Shown here: piece by piece, positions 57,501 through 64,000 of the stretch | How the letters are laid out: each line of letters starts with the position of its first letter | How positions within the stretch are numbered: the first letter of the stretch is position 1 | DNA from: Hetaerina americana | Lineage: Eukaryota; Arthropoda; Insecta; Odonata; Calopterygidae | DNA: 64,000 nucleotides | Direction: 5' to 3' | Assembly (NCBI GenBank): GCA_022747635.1 | Contig: JAKTNV010000014.1 | Coordinates: 11,903,110-11,967,109 of the forward strand | Notes under the pieces: generated by a model | Told to the model about the DNA's origin: nothing | What the model saw: the letters and a program-made list of their open reading frames with translations, nothing else | Databases searched by the model: none | Program-made: the position numbers and the translations under genes

Positions 57501-60093
57501 TTTCCCCGATAGTACTCAGCTGTTTACTGTCATCTATGATTTTCTCTGCAGTCTGCTGATACTCCTTCCTTATCAATCCATTTGATGCTTCTATATTCCA
57601 TTTCCAAACCCTCTGCCCCTGCCTTATCTTTTTGAAATGGATGCTACCCTTCATAACAAACAAATTGTGGTCAGAGTCTGTATCTGCTCCTGGGAAGCTG
57701 TGGAAATTGATCACACTGTTCCTGAATCTGTGCCTAACCATAATATAATCTAACTGATACCTTTCTGAGTCACCTGGCATTTTCCATGTATACCTACGCC
57801 TTTTTTGGTGTCTAAACCAAGTGTTGGTGATGACTAACCCCTGTCTCCTGCAGAACTCAACTGCTTTCTCCCCACGGTCATTCCTCGTACCTAAACCACA
57901 GTCCCCCACCTCATCACCATCTCTTCCTTTGCCCATCGTCGCATTCCAATCCCCCATCACTATCAAATGTTTCCCTGCAGGAACACATGCGATTATGTCC
58001 TCTAACTGACTTCATTTCTTATATTGCTATGAAGTCAAAATCCTATTGACAGTATGAATTGAAATACTATTTACAGGAAGATATCTGACAAAAAATAAAT
58101 TCAAGGGGCAAATTTCCCCATAGAATAATCAAGTAAACATTTCTAAATTGCATGGCATCAAGGTAGTTGTACCATCGAAGTATGATTTGCATGCAAATTT
58201 GTTGGCAGAATTATATAGAACAGCAGAATTCAGAAGCACTCTGCCACTGGATATTTCTCTATCACACCCCATATAGAATAGGCCCCTCAAAATGAATTGG
58301 CATGTCATGCACATGTGTATCCTGAGAAATTTTACTCAAATTACTCAATTAGGAAACGATTTAAGATCCAAGTGGTTTGAACATTTTGCAAGACCTTAAT
58401 GTCCAAATCTAAAAGAATCTAACAGGCAATAATTGGGAGTGTGATCAAGCTGCATAACTAATGGAAAATATTGCCTTTTGGTCAATAAAAGAGAAGGAAA
58501 TCTACCAAGAAAGTTTATCATAATTTTTCTACATGCGTACATGTATCATTCAATGCCTGTCATCTACAGTAAAACTTGAGTGCATACATATTTTCCAATT
58601 TATGAACTTTTGCATTTGCAAAATAAGTTGCAATTTAAATTATTATCTTCTTTCCCTTTCCATCACAGCTTGAATTTGGTGTTGCCACAATTAAACATGT
58701 TGATTTATAATGAAAAGAGCTATCTTTTTGAGCACATAAATTTTTCCTTACACATTGAATCACTGTAAATTGGCTTGTTGGTATGTTCTATGAACCATTG
58801 CTCTGCAATTATTTGTGCATTAGGCAAGTAGCACAATTTTGGGGGTGCTGCCCCCAGACCAGTAACCTCTCACACTCCAGAGCATGTTGTAGTCACATCA
58901 ATCATATGACTTTCATGCCAACATTAGTATGTTACATCTGATATCCTCCCTAATAGCTTTCAAAGACTGATTATTTTTATTTTGCCTTGAGTTCCAATCA
59001 TAAGGAATTAGTGCATGAAACATGACAAGATAATAGGCAACAGAATGAAATTTAATGCCATTAAGGGTAATCTTTTGATCCAATGCAGCTTACAATATTT
59101 ACTAGTCTATGTGAAATCCAGACAAGTAAATAATGCATTTCTGTTTACTATAAATTTTCTACCGATCCCTTGCCAGTCATTCGAGTACCCCTATGTACAA
59201 TTTAATGTCATAGCTTGCCTTCTTTCCCAATCAGGTTTTAGACTGGACAAAATTGGAGCCTTGTGGAGTATTAGACTTTATCACCTATCCAGTTATTTTC
59301 AAATAATTAGTTGCATGGAAATCACATTCAAGCCTGAAACTGGAGAATTTTGAAACCGTGAGTAACTGCATTCTCATAATTGTCTGGACTAATTCTGGCC
59401 ATTAGCAAGAATATTAGCTGTAGTACAAAAATTATAAGTTTTCATGCTAACCAGCAGTGAGTATGATTGCTGGGACTAACACCCACAACTGACCTGTAAT
59501 AATTATTTGAGTATTTCATGTCACATCATCTCACACATATACATAATAAAATACCTAGTAGGCTAAGGAAACTCAATTATAGTAATTATTATTGAAGAAG
59601 ATATGAGTTATAGTATCAATATTCCCATTCACAAAAGGCAACTTTTCATTTAAGATAAAACTCATAATTTTCAAACAATTCAAAACTTAAAGCTTTATAG
59701 GTTGCAAGGCATTGAGATAAAGAACTGCAGTTAATCAGTGTATATTCCAACCTTGTTGGCCCATAAACACTTTTTATCAATAACATAATGGCCTGCAACA
59801 GATGAAATAGCAACAAACCTCAAAGAAGAGTGCTTTTGGATTCCTTTTGGTGCGATGGAAGCGTTTGGCAAGCAAAGCAGTGAACTGCTGACAGAGTAAA
59901 CGGTTGGGACTCAGTGTGTCATATTCTTCTGTTGTTGAAGCTTTTTTAGGGTTTCCTAGACTAGATGATGCAACTATGCTTGGTACTTTGGTGCCTTCCA
60001 AATGAAGACTTAATCTTCCTTCGTGCTCACTTTTTTCTCCTTCCAAGGCCAATGAGTTCACCACACCATTTTCAGCAGTTGGTATATCCTGGT
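30369..60093 (-). CDS. ABCA-subfamily ABC transporter, C-terminal half (18 exons, 5' part outside window)
   Basis: This is a full-length-type ABCA transporter, a family of membrane lipid exporters or floppases powered by ATP. I traced 18 exons by homology, GT-AG boundaries and phase; all junction phases agree and they encode about 1,035 residues. In order: linker and first TMD2 helix (exons 1-2), a large extracellular loop with Cys and N-glycosylation sites (2-6), the TMD2 helix bundle (7-11), NBD2 (12-16), and the post-NBD domain ending in the family motif [15 protein letters not shown] (17-18). Diagnostic matches to the ABCA1/A2/A7 type are [58 protein letters not shown] and [13 protein letters not shown]1 and NBD1 must lie beyond 64,000. 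The family is certain; the exact orthologue is not. Confidence 0.95.
31091..31133. repeat. Perfect 19-bp inverted repeat with 5-base loop
   Basis: GGGGAAGTTCTATTAATTC and its exact reverse complement flank ATTGA, with no mismatch. In an intron transcribed leftward it would form a stable RNA hairpin. It may be the remnant of a small foldback element. Confidence 0.9.
32104..32432. mobile_element. Element with imperfect ~35-bp inverted ends
   Basis: The left end (TTCCCATTCCAGGGGACATC...CAGG) is the imperfect reverse complement of the right end (CCTGAAGATGTCTCTGGAAT...ACCAC). The interior has no recognisable coding content (frame 32,262-32,462 resembles nothing I know). The CCTGAAGAT word also occurs in the hairpin at 55,569. 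A MITE-like or Penelope-type terminal repeat is possible. Confidence 0.5.
33065..33365 (-). CDS. ABCA exon 17: post-NBD2 domain
   Basis: Begins by completing K of [14 protein letters not shown] and encodes the ferredoxin-like post-NBD segment: [28 protein letters not shown], ending IMQTTLEE. The acceptor is TTGAACAG and the donor GAG|GTCAGT, slightly off consensus. The intron before it (33,366-39,401) is the one carrying the LINE and mariner. Confidence 0.93.
33514..33529. repeat. GA microsatellite
   Basis: A short GAGAGA run of about 8 units within the LINE-bearing intron. Confidence 0.9.
34064..35857 (-). pseudogene. LINE ORF2, 3' part: reverse transcriptase
   Basis: Resumes in frame after the mariner with [17 protein letters not shown] and runs to a stop at 34,064. 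RT motifs are in order: [50 protein letters not shown] (catalytic Asp), [20 protein letters not shown] and VLYADDTN (YADD at 34,886-34,897). The C-terminal region ([30 protein letters not shown]) is typical of the clade. There are no internal stops in about 597 codons, so it is recent. The ORF-like N-terminus at 35,926 is mariner sequence, not LINE. Confidence 0.95.
35860..36612 (-). mobile_element. Internally deleted mariner inserted in LINE ORF2
   Basis: A 753-bp element with perfect terminal inverted repeats of about 33 bp (both begin CGAGGGTCATCCGGAAAGTA) and TA duplications at 35,858-35,859 and 36,613-36,614. The minus-strand coding part (36,460-36,053) has the transposase N-terminal helix-turn-helix region: [56 protein letters not shown], ending ICARWVP. 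The reading then jumps in another frame to the C-terminus, [20 protein letters not shown] and [14 protein letters not shown] (35,959 stop). The catalytic DDD core is deleted, so it is non-autonomous; the intact ends mean it could have moved with transposase supplied in trans. Confidence 0.95.
36615..37608 (-). pseudogene. LINE ORF2, 5' part: APE-type endonuclease
   Basis: The frame is open from about 37,730; its first Met is at 37,608. Upstream in-frame codons ([20 protein letters not shown]) match the usual start of the endonuclease domain, so translation probably begins further up by overlap with ORF1. Motifs: [15 protein letters not shown] (GDxN), TLIDYAVTN and [10 protein letters not shown] (catalytic Asp-His). 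It ends in the linker at TYNDNK where the mariner interrupts. It would nick target DNA for target-primed reverse transcription if the ORF were whole. Confidence 0.93.
37683..38657 (-). CDS. LINE ORF1 protein with PHD-like zinc finger
   Basis: Likely start [10 protein letters not shown] at 38,657 (AAGATGGCG context); an upstream in-frame Met at 38,747 would add 30 residues. The N-terminus holds a C4HC3 pattern (CDIC, ECGFGC, HYGC, CEKC) within the first ~60 residues, as in CR1-group ORF1 proteins. A coiled-coil-like stretch ([18 protein letters not shown]) follows, then a polar middle and a C-terminal [20 protein letters not shown]...FRVSV domain seen in insect LINE ORF1s. It presumably binds element RNA. 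Its 3' end overlaps the open ORF2 frame by about 50 nt. Confidence 0.9.
   Translation of the reverse strand: MATSDNKCDICSKNIPENQLYLECGFGCKSFFHYGCVGLTESVANSIANNSQLLYRCEKCLFGPCDAIKKIECKQDEVLHIVTDLQVKLKDCLKLINDQSKEIAILKTSPLKTHEKPREIPGDVKISITNSLESERSQLPVKTVKEKKSNMERFNYSQVGATDNNTNNKERAPKVTLPYSSIARKGNVQPPPVEPHTTACNMRKEDDEGYTMVSYKRKPRPKPIVGTSNLDSDLVGLPKMVHIHAWRFKEDTSIEAVKKYVSSKIPGKCFEIEQLKVSRGTYTSFRVSVGEDLKDVVESPDFWPKHVCVSRFFFLKARLTSAKG
38800..39110 (+). pseudogene. LINE C-terminal relic (plus strand)
   Basis: Broken plus-strand frames read [44 protein letters not shown] and [11 protein letters not shown]. The VLYGSETW..R..E...FEMW.WRRM pattern is the post-RT C-terminal region of RTE/CR1-like insect LINEs. 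It has stops and a frameshift, and lies just 5' of the intact LINE in the opposite orientation. Confidence 0.75.
39402..39625 (-). CDS. ABCA exon 16: Walker B aspartate/glutamate, D-loop, H-loop
   Basis: Starts with DEPTSGMD, completing Walker B whose hydrophobic part (PPLVFL) ends exon 15. It continues through [15 protein letters not shown] to the H-loop [15 protein letters not shown] and [14 protein letters not shown]. Compared with vertebrate ABCA1 there is an insertion, [10 protein letters not shown], before the H-loop strand. Acceptor TTTTTTTCAG, donor AA|GTAAGT. Confidence 0.95.
39975..40109 (-). CDS. ABCA exon 15: ABC signature
   Basis: Encodes [20 protein letters not shown], then the signature [15 protein letters not shown] and the first part of Walker B (GDPPLVFL). 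Acceptor TTTTTCCCAG, donor TTG|GTGAGA. Both boundaries are phase 0. Confidence 0.96.
41134..41379 (-). CDS. ABCA exon 14: NBD2 between Walker A and signature, Q-loop
   Basis: Begins [20 protein letters not shown], and the Q-loop is [20 protein letters not shown] followed by YSRLRGVP. It carries an insertion with three Cys ([11 protein letters not shown]) before the Q-loop that is absent from vertebrate ABCA1, possibly lineage-specific. The exon is GC-rich compared with its flanks. Acceptor ATGGACAG, donor AGA|GTGAGC. Confidence 0.95.
41515..41628 (-). CDS. ABCA exon 13: Walker A
   Basis: Encodes [20 protein letters not shown] and then [18 protein letters not shown] with an intact Walker A (GLNGAGKTT), so ATP binding is expected. 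The donor AAG|GTATAC is non-standard after +2 but the phase is right for exon 14. Acceptor TTCCAATAG. Confidence 0.95.
42316..42444 (-). CDS. ABCA exon 12: TMD2-NBD2 connector
   Basis: Encodes a cytosolic acidic-basic connector: [20 protein letters not shown], then [12 protein letters not shown], the first strand of NBD2. The DEDEDV..ER.R pattern is the hallmark of the ABCA1 group before NBD2. Acceptor GTTTTCTCAG, donor AAG|GTAAGA. Confidence 0.95.
43236..43378 (-). CDS. ABCA exon 11: last TMD2 helix
   Basis: Encodes [20 protein letters not shown] and a hydrophobic run through [13 protein letters not shown], the final transmembrane helix, followed by a cytosolic SCWNKLR. Acceptor TCTTATTTTAG, donor AGG|GTAAGT. 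Confidence 0.93.
43472..43595 (-). CDS. ABCA exon 10: TMD2, FPHFCLG motif
   Basis: Encodes [20 protein letters not shown] and [11 protein letters not shown], the strongly conserved helix-loop of ABCA TMD2. Acceptor TTATTACACAG, donor CTCG|GTAAGT. Confidence 0.93.
43817..44083. other. Part of ABCA intron 9, no assignment
   Basis: AT-rich intronic sequence before the LINE relic. The open frame at 43,817-44,050 has no recognisable similarity. Confidence 0.5.
44084..44748 (+). mobile_element. 5'-truncated LINE, C-terminus plus 3' UTR and (TAA)n tail
   Basis: Plus-strand frames give [36 protein letters not shown] and [20 protein letters not shown], then in a shifted frame [20 protein letters not shown] and [16 protein letters not shown] before a stop. 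This is the canonical end of Jockey/CR1-type ORF2. A roughly 250-base 3' UTR and a TAATAATAATAA tail follow, at about 44,736. It has an internal stop and a frameshift, and lies antisense to the host gene in ABCA intron 9. Confidence 0.88.
45144..45288 (-). CDS. ABCA exon 9: TMD2 helices with PLMYP motif
   Basis: Encodes [20 protein letters not shown] and a long hydrophobic helix [20 protein letters not shown] ending LEIFDDE. Acceptor CTGTTTTCAG. The donor GAG|GTTTGT is weak but phase-consistent with exon 10. Confidence 0.93.
45936..46982 (+). mobile_element. Decayed mariner transposon
   Basis: Bounded by TA dinucleotides and imperfect inverted ends: AAGGTGTGATCATAAAAAGA on the left, and AAAGATGTGATCAAAAAAAG on the complementary strand at the right. 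The transposase reading (46,227-46,919 across two frames) shows [66 protein letters not shown] and HHDNVLAHT. The first catalytic motif, normally GDETW, reads GRETW, so the Asp is lost. There is a stop before SNVKV and the C-terminal third is missing. Non-functional. Lies in ABCA intron 8. Confidence 0.92.
47023..47135. repeat. Inverted pair of the 26,759/28,882 repeat
   Basis: On the minus strand 47,023-47,095 reads AATGATTTTTACTCCCTGAG and GCGGATGACTC in reverse. The plus strand from 47,090 reads GATTTTTATACTCTGAAATT. So two fragments of the same repeat face each other, as in a foldback MITE. Confidence 0.7.
47577..47692 (-). CDS. ABCA exon 8: TMD2 helices
   Basis: Encodes [20 protein letters not shown], then [19 protein letters not shown], two hydrophobic segments matching the third and fourth TMD2 helices. 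Acceptor TTAATTAG, donor TATGG|GTATGT. Confidence 0.92.
48992..49169 (-). CDS. ABCA exon 7: TMD2 helix and coupling segment
   Basis: Encodes [20 protein letters not shown] and [20 protein letters not shown], then the conserved [17 protein letters not shown]. The (I/E)E..SK.KHLQ.(V/I)SGV segment is the ABCA coupling loop facing the NBD. Acceptor TTCTATTTCAG, donor TCT|GTAAGT. Confidence 0.94.
49697..49746. repeat. Near-perfect hairpin, 24-bp arms, 2-base loop
   Basis: TTTGGTGGTTAATCATATCC... pairs with ...GGATATGATTCACCACCAAA with a single mismatch. In ABCA intron 6. Typical of a small palindromic element or its excision remnant. Confidence 0.85.
50658..50824 (-). CDS. ABCA exon 6: extracellular domain 2, membrane-proximal
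   Basis: Encodes [20 protein letters not shown] and then [20 protein letters not shown], the most conserved part of the second extracellular domain. An NFT sequon is present in [10 protein letters not shown]. Acceptor TTGTTCTCAG, donor CTGTT|GTAAGT. Confidence 0.94.
51740..51950 (-). pseudogene. LINE reverse-transcriptase fragment
   Basis: The minus strand reads [20 protein letters not shown], then [15 protein letters not shown] with a stop in between. These match the CPEDW..S.(L/V)(V/I)PIPKK and R.ISLISHA..(V/I)(L/V)(L/S)(R/K)II motifs at the start of RT in RTE/CR1-like LINEs. It is like the better-preserved copy at 56,690-58,012, and is heavily decayed. In ABCA intron 5. Confidence 0.7.
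52773..52935 (-). CDS. ABCA exon 5: extracellular domain 2
   Basis: Encodes [20 protein letters not shown] and [20 protein letters not shown], with NLT, NIT and NDT sequons consistent with an exposed glycosylated loop. The YGG(F)(S/T)(L/F)GV motif is shared with ABCA1-type proteins. Acceptor CTTTTTAG, donor AAG|GTATGT. Confidence 0.92.
53036..53130 (+). mobile_element. tRNA-like SINE head
   Basis: GGTGGCATGGTGGAATGCTG resembles an A-box/D-arm region, and GATCCTTGGTTAAAAGCCCT resembles a decayed B box at tRNA-like spacing. No acceptor-stem pairing was found, so it is probably a SINE rather than a tRNA gene. In ABCA intron 4. Confidence 0.4.
54265..54353 (-). CDS. ABCA exon 4: extracellular domain 2
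   Basis: Encodes [20 protein letters not shown] and KTSKDYFKM. The LTGRNIS(D/E)(W/Y)LVKT motif is characteristic of the family and carries two sequons. Acceptor TTCAAAAG, donor AG|GTAAGC. Confidence 0.92.
54741..54990 (+). mobile_element. tRNA-derived SINE copy, best preserved
   Basis: The head GCGGTAGTCCAGGGCTACAG contains an A box, and GGTTCAATTCCCAGGC an almost perfect B box. The body contains TTTTTTGGGTACCAGATCTT, ACAGGGAAAGGAACTACC, CCCTACCCTGAAGGGTGAAT and TTGGTACTGGGTAAACTC, in the same order as in the copies at 5,612, 5,863 and 26,215. In ABCA intron 3. Confidence 0.8.
55297..55517 (+). mobile_element. Truncated 3' end of the CR1/Jockey-type LINE
   Basis: Nearly identical to the 3' UTR of the LINE at 33,783, in reverse orientation. 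Shared words include GCCGATGTTCATGGGTTTGT, CCAAACACTTATGTAACTAT and TCTGGGCAAATAAAAAGTAA, ending in a TAA-repeat tail at 55,496-55,517. It is a 5'-truncated copy of about 220 bp, a normal outcome of incomplete target-primed reverse transcription. Confidence 0.95.
55569..55734. mobile_element. Palindromic MITE-like hairpin, ~80-bp arms
   Basis: GATGAAAGAAGATACTTTGC at the left end pairs with GCAAAGTGTCTTCTTTCATC at the right end, and pairing continues nearly to the centre (CAGGTGTTAACCTGAAGAT), with scattered mismatches. There is no coding content. In ABCA intron 3. Confidence 0.85.
55784..55800. repeat. GT microsatellite
   Basis: A short TGTGTG run of about 8 units, just upstream on the plus strand of ABCA exon 3. 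Confidence 0.9.
55860..56007 (-). CDS. ABCA exon 3: cysteine-containing part of extracellular domain 2
   Basis: Encodes [20 protein letters not shown] and [20 protein letters not shown], ending HPPQAV. The CxC...C.(P)GAGG.PPPQ pattern aligns with the disulfide-bearing region of ABCA1-type loops. Acceptor CTTTCAATAG, donor GTG|GTAATT. Confidence 0.9.
56097..56332 (-). CDS. ABCA exon 2: first TMD2 helix and start of extracellular domain 2
   Basis: Encodes [20 protein letters not shown], the first helix of the second half, followed by [20 protein letters not shown] and [15 protein letters not shown]. The IVLPA(I/V)FVC(L/I)ALVF match to ABCA1-type proteins is nearly exact. Acceptor AAAAAATAG, donor AAG|GTAATC. 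Confidence 0.94.
56690..58012 (-). mobile_element. LINE fragment: endonuclease C-terminus to start of RT
   Basis: Minus-strand frames: 57,966-57,451 reads [55 protein letters not shown] and [12 protein letters not shown], the endonuclease with GDWN, IDYI and SDH motifs. After stops and a frameshift, 57,316-56,747 gives [31 protein letters not shown] and [20 protein letters not shown] followed by SLISHA and a TAA; reading on past it gives [16 protein letters not shown]. The element breaks off before the catalytic RT motifs. It belongs to a LINE family different from the one at 33.8-38.8 kb. In ABCA intron 1. Confidence 0.9.
58013..59818. other. Remainder of ABCA intron 1
   Basis: AT-rich intron sequence. 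The open frame at 59,015-59,353 is not recognisable. No exon consistent with ABCA phase was found here, and none is needed, since exon 1 joins exon 2 in frame. Confidence 0.6.
59819..60093 (-). CDS. ABCA exon 1 in this window: linker and TMD2 entry
   Basis: Starts in phase after one base of the previous exon (acceptor ACTTTGCAG, first residues [12 protein letters not shown] if that base is G). It encodes a variable polar linker, then the conserved pre-helix [20 protein letters not shown] and PKALFFE leading into exon 2. The donor GAG|GTTTGT is weak but phase-consistent. The protein start is not here; the previous exon lies further right. Confidence 0.9.
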
Positions 60094-63000
60094 CTGCAAA
60101 GTAGTTGCGGTGATGTTACTTTTTATGGCATTTGGAATCAATTCAATGCAATATATGTACAAGCCAAGTATCAAAGCATCAGTGTCATGGAAATTTCACC
60201 TTAATATCCAAACCATGTGCATGCAGAGTCTGATTTAGAGTTTAAGTCGTGAGTATCCATTTGTGCAAGTGCCTTTAGCTTACCTAAAATTTACATGAGA
60301 ATTGAACATTCCTTTTACAGTGTTTTCTAACATATAAAACTTTCAGAGGAGAACAATTTTTCAATGTTCCAATAAGAAGAGCCTATCTTGAACTTGAGGA
60401 TTGTCATTCAAATCAAATTCATTCATTCATTGAAGTAGAATCATCTATACTTTTCCACAGATTTTGGGTTTGGAAAAACTGTGGTCAAGTATGAAAGCTT
60501 TTTATTTCAGTGAGCACTCACTACTTCCAATTGCATACCCCAAGCATTGAGCAACACTTTAAAATGATTTTCTTCTCAAATATGGAATACCTGCAAGTCA
60601 CATTTTTATAAACAACTTCTACCAATTTATATCAAGCATTAGTATTTTATAATAAGTAAAAACTTGAAAATATTTATTTTTTGTCTTGGAGACACTGATG
60701 CAATGATTAATTAATTTTACCAGATTTTTAAAAATATTTTGAATGTTTATATTACCATTAGAATCAAAGTAGGTAATTTTTAATAAGCCTGAGCATGCAC
60801 TTTTTACAACTTAATAGTTTCAGAGTTTAAAGTTTAGAGTAGGACCTCAAACAATAAAATTAACAGCTTTTAAATGACACTGTTAAGTGCATTAAGAAGA
60901 TTATTTATTAACTCCTTTTAATTATACCCATTTTTAAATATGTTCATGTATTTACCACATTCAATTAATCTTAGCAGAAAACAGTCATGCAAAACATTTT
61001 TATAATGATTTAATCATAGCAGAAGTAATTAAATTAACTGCTCATTAAATAAAATTAATATTTTTCCCAAATGATAATTAAATGTATGTTATTTCACAAA
61101 AAATTCTACGACTAAAAAAGCAGCTCTTCTGTAAACCTACTCAGAGAAGAATCTAATGAGCATTGCCAGTGCCCTAATTGAACATTTAAAAATACCTCAA
61201 TTATTTATGAAATATGACCCATGAGTTTTCACCAATTTTTGGTTAGTTACTGCAGGAAATTAGTACGAGTTACCTTGGGAGATGACCCATAGCTGAGATA
61301 ATGTGTTACTAGGAATAATTAGGATTTTCAGGGATTAGGGGATGAGTAAAGAGAAACCCAGTGTCGGTATAAATTTACTATTAACAAAACATACCAAGGG
61401 GTGCACTATTCCATATCCCATCACTATTGAAGATCAAAGTCTGGTGGGATTTACTCCACGTTGGTTCATATTTCTGGGACAATAGTTTTGCCAGCATTGC
61501 AGTCAGTGCCCAGAAATATGGGCCAGATATGTGGAGTAAAATCTTGAAGACTTAGATCTTCAATAATTGCACACTGTGCGAGCCTTCACAAGGAATCTCA
61601 TCCCTATAGTATGAAATTATTTATAGAATTGGCCAGAGTAATTTAAGTTTAATATGAATTACATAAAGTTAGATATATGAAGAGAGGTTTGTCTTGGGAA
61701 ATGCCAAAGAATATCCAATGGTCAAATGCATTTCATAAAGCAACTTTAAGGAAGCAAATAGAGTTATTCACAATCATGAATTATATATGTTGATGAAAAA
61801 AATTGATTATTGTAGGTTAATTAAATATTAATGTACATTTCCACAGTCATTTAAGTTACGAATTGCAACAGAAATATGAATCTCAAGTGACCCAAAGTGC
61901 ATCATATGGGTATGTACACTAATAATGAATAGCTATCATAAATGAAATAAAACAGTCAATTATAGGCATATATCCCTGGCAAAAGCAAAAAAAATATCTT
62001 TAATTCTGACTGAGTTAGTCTGAAAAAGTTCTGTAATGTTAGTGCTATTTTTCATGAAATGCTAGACATCAAGAAGAATTAGTTTAGTCTCTGTATGATG
62101 AATAATGCTTTTTAGATAATCTATGCTATGTGACAGATGATTGCATCATAAGTGTTTGCTATGGCTCCATCAGGTTTTTAAAATAAATTATGCTTTGAAG
62201 ATTAATGTATTCTGATGAATACCATACAATTTCATTCAAATTAACAAAATAATGAAAAAGAAGTACATATAGTTGTTGTCCATTGTTAGAGAAATATAAA
62301 AACACCAAAAGGCATGAAAAATGGCCAACTGATTTTTTATAGGGTATTATTTTATTCAAACTTATACTATTTAGTGAAAACCCTTTTCTTACCAACAAAT
62401 AGTTCTTATAATTCATCCAAAATGATGTTTGTTGAACTTATTTGCAGAAAACACTTCATAATTTCAATGATGAAATAATGGAAAAGGTAAAATGAATTCA
62501 CACAATGTAATACGTGATTAATAATAACTAATTGAACTTGTCTGAAATCCATACAAATACCACATAGTAAGAAATCAATAAATATACAATTGATTTCCAA
62601 AACCATTTTAGATAAATACTTTCACCCCTATAATCAATCAGAGTCCTTACTTAGCATCAACATTCTATTAGGCTACCAGGAATTTTTAATTCTACAACTA
62701 TTTCCACACAATCCCCTTAATTTGGAGGCTCACAAGACCTTGAAATTGAGATAATTTTAAATGGCTTACAACTGAATATTTTAATCATTACTTAACATTA
62801 TTTCAGCTGGTTGCTGGCAAAAGACATATGCATATCTAATATACATATAATTAATGTGCATACTAACATAGTTCACATAATTTACACTACTTTTTAAATA
62901 CACCACTACCTTTTTAATTGCCATGCAGAATTTCTTTAGAATACACAATGATAATTATCAGAAAAGTTAGGTACAATGTTACCCATCTAACAAAATTATG

Positions 63001-63856
63001 AAACACTTGGGATGAGATATGTAAGATGAGAGTAAAATACTATGTACACTAAGTAATATTTATGATATTTTTACTATAATACAGTAACCATAGAACATGC
63101 ATACATGTTACTCTTTTAACTAACTGAATTTGAGAATGGAAATTGCCTGCATTATTAGTAGTAATTATGTGGATGTCATTTAGGAATCAAGTACTTATAA
63201 TATTAATCCTGTGGACAACTTTTTATTTATGTTTATCACAGGGGTTGCCAGATATTCTTCATTTTGTTACCTTGTTTATGGGACTCGGGAGCTGCCCTAT
63301 ACACGTGTATAAATGTTGGAATTGTAATATGAGGAAAAGTTTAATTTTTATTTTACCATAGGATATTCAATGAACTCACTCTTCAAAGAAAATGCTGATA
63401 ACCACTGCCGGGTTTTGTTATGAATTTGAAGAGATGCAGTTGAATATTCACCTTATATAACTTCTGGGGGCCAAAAACACAGGTTTTATGAAAATAAAAT
63501 CATGAAAATAATAATATTTTAACTGTGAAAAATGAGTCATTTCCAGGACATATCTTGATAAGAATTGATTGCCTATAAAAATTATCTTTGCTAAAGAAAG
63601 GCAATTAATGATTTCCTACATCATAGAGAGACAAGTAATGCATATATGCAGGATATTATTACAAATTATATAATACTGCTAGCCTTTTCTGATTTCTCTC
63701 TCTGAATGTCACTTGCTCTCTTACAATTTCATTCTTTCATAACACACCATTATCACCCCTGCAATTTTGAATACCTTCATTAATATTACAAAAAAGGTGT
63801 AACTGTTAAATGTGAGCCCTTTTGCAAAAAGGTAAGTCATATTATTTACCAGCTTT
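60094..63856. other. Upstream ABCA intron sequence, no exon recognised
   Basis: AT-rich sequence between the first recognised ABCA exon and the right end of the window. It holds a foldback repeat at 61,425-61,565. No TMD1/NBD1 motifs are present, so the preceding conserved exons lie beyond the window. Confidence 0.5.
61425..61565. mobile_element. Foldback MITE-like repeat
   Basis: The left half (TATTGAAGATCAAAGTCT...TTTACTCCAC...CATATTTCTGGG) is mirrored by the right half (CCCAGAAATATG...GTGGAGTAAA...AGATCTTCAATA). Imperfect pairing runs nearly the full length around a short centre. There is no coding content. Confidence 0.8.
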
Positions 63857-64000
63857 AATCTCGCTTATTATGAAAAATGACTTTTCATCTGTAAGAAATC
63901 CCAGTGCCTGTACTTTCTCCTTTATCCTTGACTTTGTTGGCTCCCAACCCACTCCAGTATGGTGTCTTACATGAAAAGCACCTAAGCACGACACCATTTT
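63857..64000 (-). CDS. Possible exon at the window edge, unassigned
   Basis: On the minus strand a frame is open from the window end for about 48 codons (contains RHHTGVGWEPTKSRIKEKVQ and ALGFLTDEKSFFIISEIKA), then meets a donor-like G|GTAAAT. The phase left over (one base, G) would fit the ABCA exon starting at 60,093, and the ABCA linker in this position is variable. However, nothing in it matches known ABCA linkers, and the donor is weak. Alternatives are a transposon fragment or a chance frame. Confidence 0.2.

Overview
The window is eukaryotic and most likely from an arthropod, probably an insect. It is AT-rich and has spliced genes with GT-AG introns, tRNA-derived SINEs, CR1/Jockey-superfamily LINEs with (TAA)n tails and several decayed mariner transposons. 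There are no operons, no bacterial-type gene spacing and no CRISPR array. I cannot name the species.

Right half (about 30.3-60.1 kb, minus strand): one large host gene, the C-terminal half of a full-length ABCA-subfamily ABC transporter resembling the ABCA1/A2/A7 group. I could trace 18 consecutive exons. Their phases agree at every junction and give about 1,035 residues: the end of the inter-half linker, the first membrane helix of TMD2, a large cysteine-containing extracellular loop, the remaining TMD2 helices, the complete second nucleotide-binding domain (Walker A, Q-loop, signature, Walker B, H-loop) and the conserved post-NBD segment. A stop codon and an AATAAA lie close behind. The N-terminal half (TMD1-NBD1) must lie beyond position 64,000.

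The transporter introns are full of mobile elements. The 6-kb intron between exons 17 and 16 holds a near full-length CR1/Jockey-type LINE: ORF1 with a PHD-like zinc finger, and ORF2 with endonuclease and reverse transcriptase. An internally deleted mariner with perfect terminal inverted repeats and a TA duplication sits inside ORF2. Other introns hold a second mariner, four 5'-truncated or decayed LINE pieces, SINEs, and hairpin MITE-like repeats.

Left half (1-30 kb): mostly non-coding in appearance. It holds a TA microsatellite, a tail-to-tail pair of SINEs, a probable LINE relic, a mariner relic and scattered hairpins. Between about 12.8 and 18.2 kb there are hints of a plus-strand spliced gene that I do not recognise. 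The most unusual structure is a large imperfect palindrome at about 18.05-21.0 kb: two arms of roughly 1 kb, about 95% or more identical, flanking a GC-richer 970-bp spacer. The arms carry the 3' end of a putative exon with its splice donor, and a third, diverged copy lies just outside at 21.2-21.4 kb.
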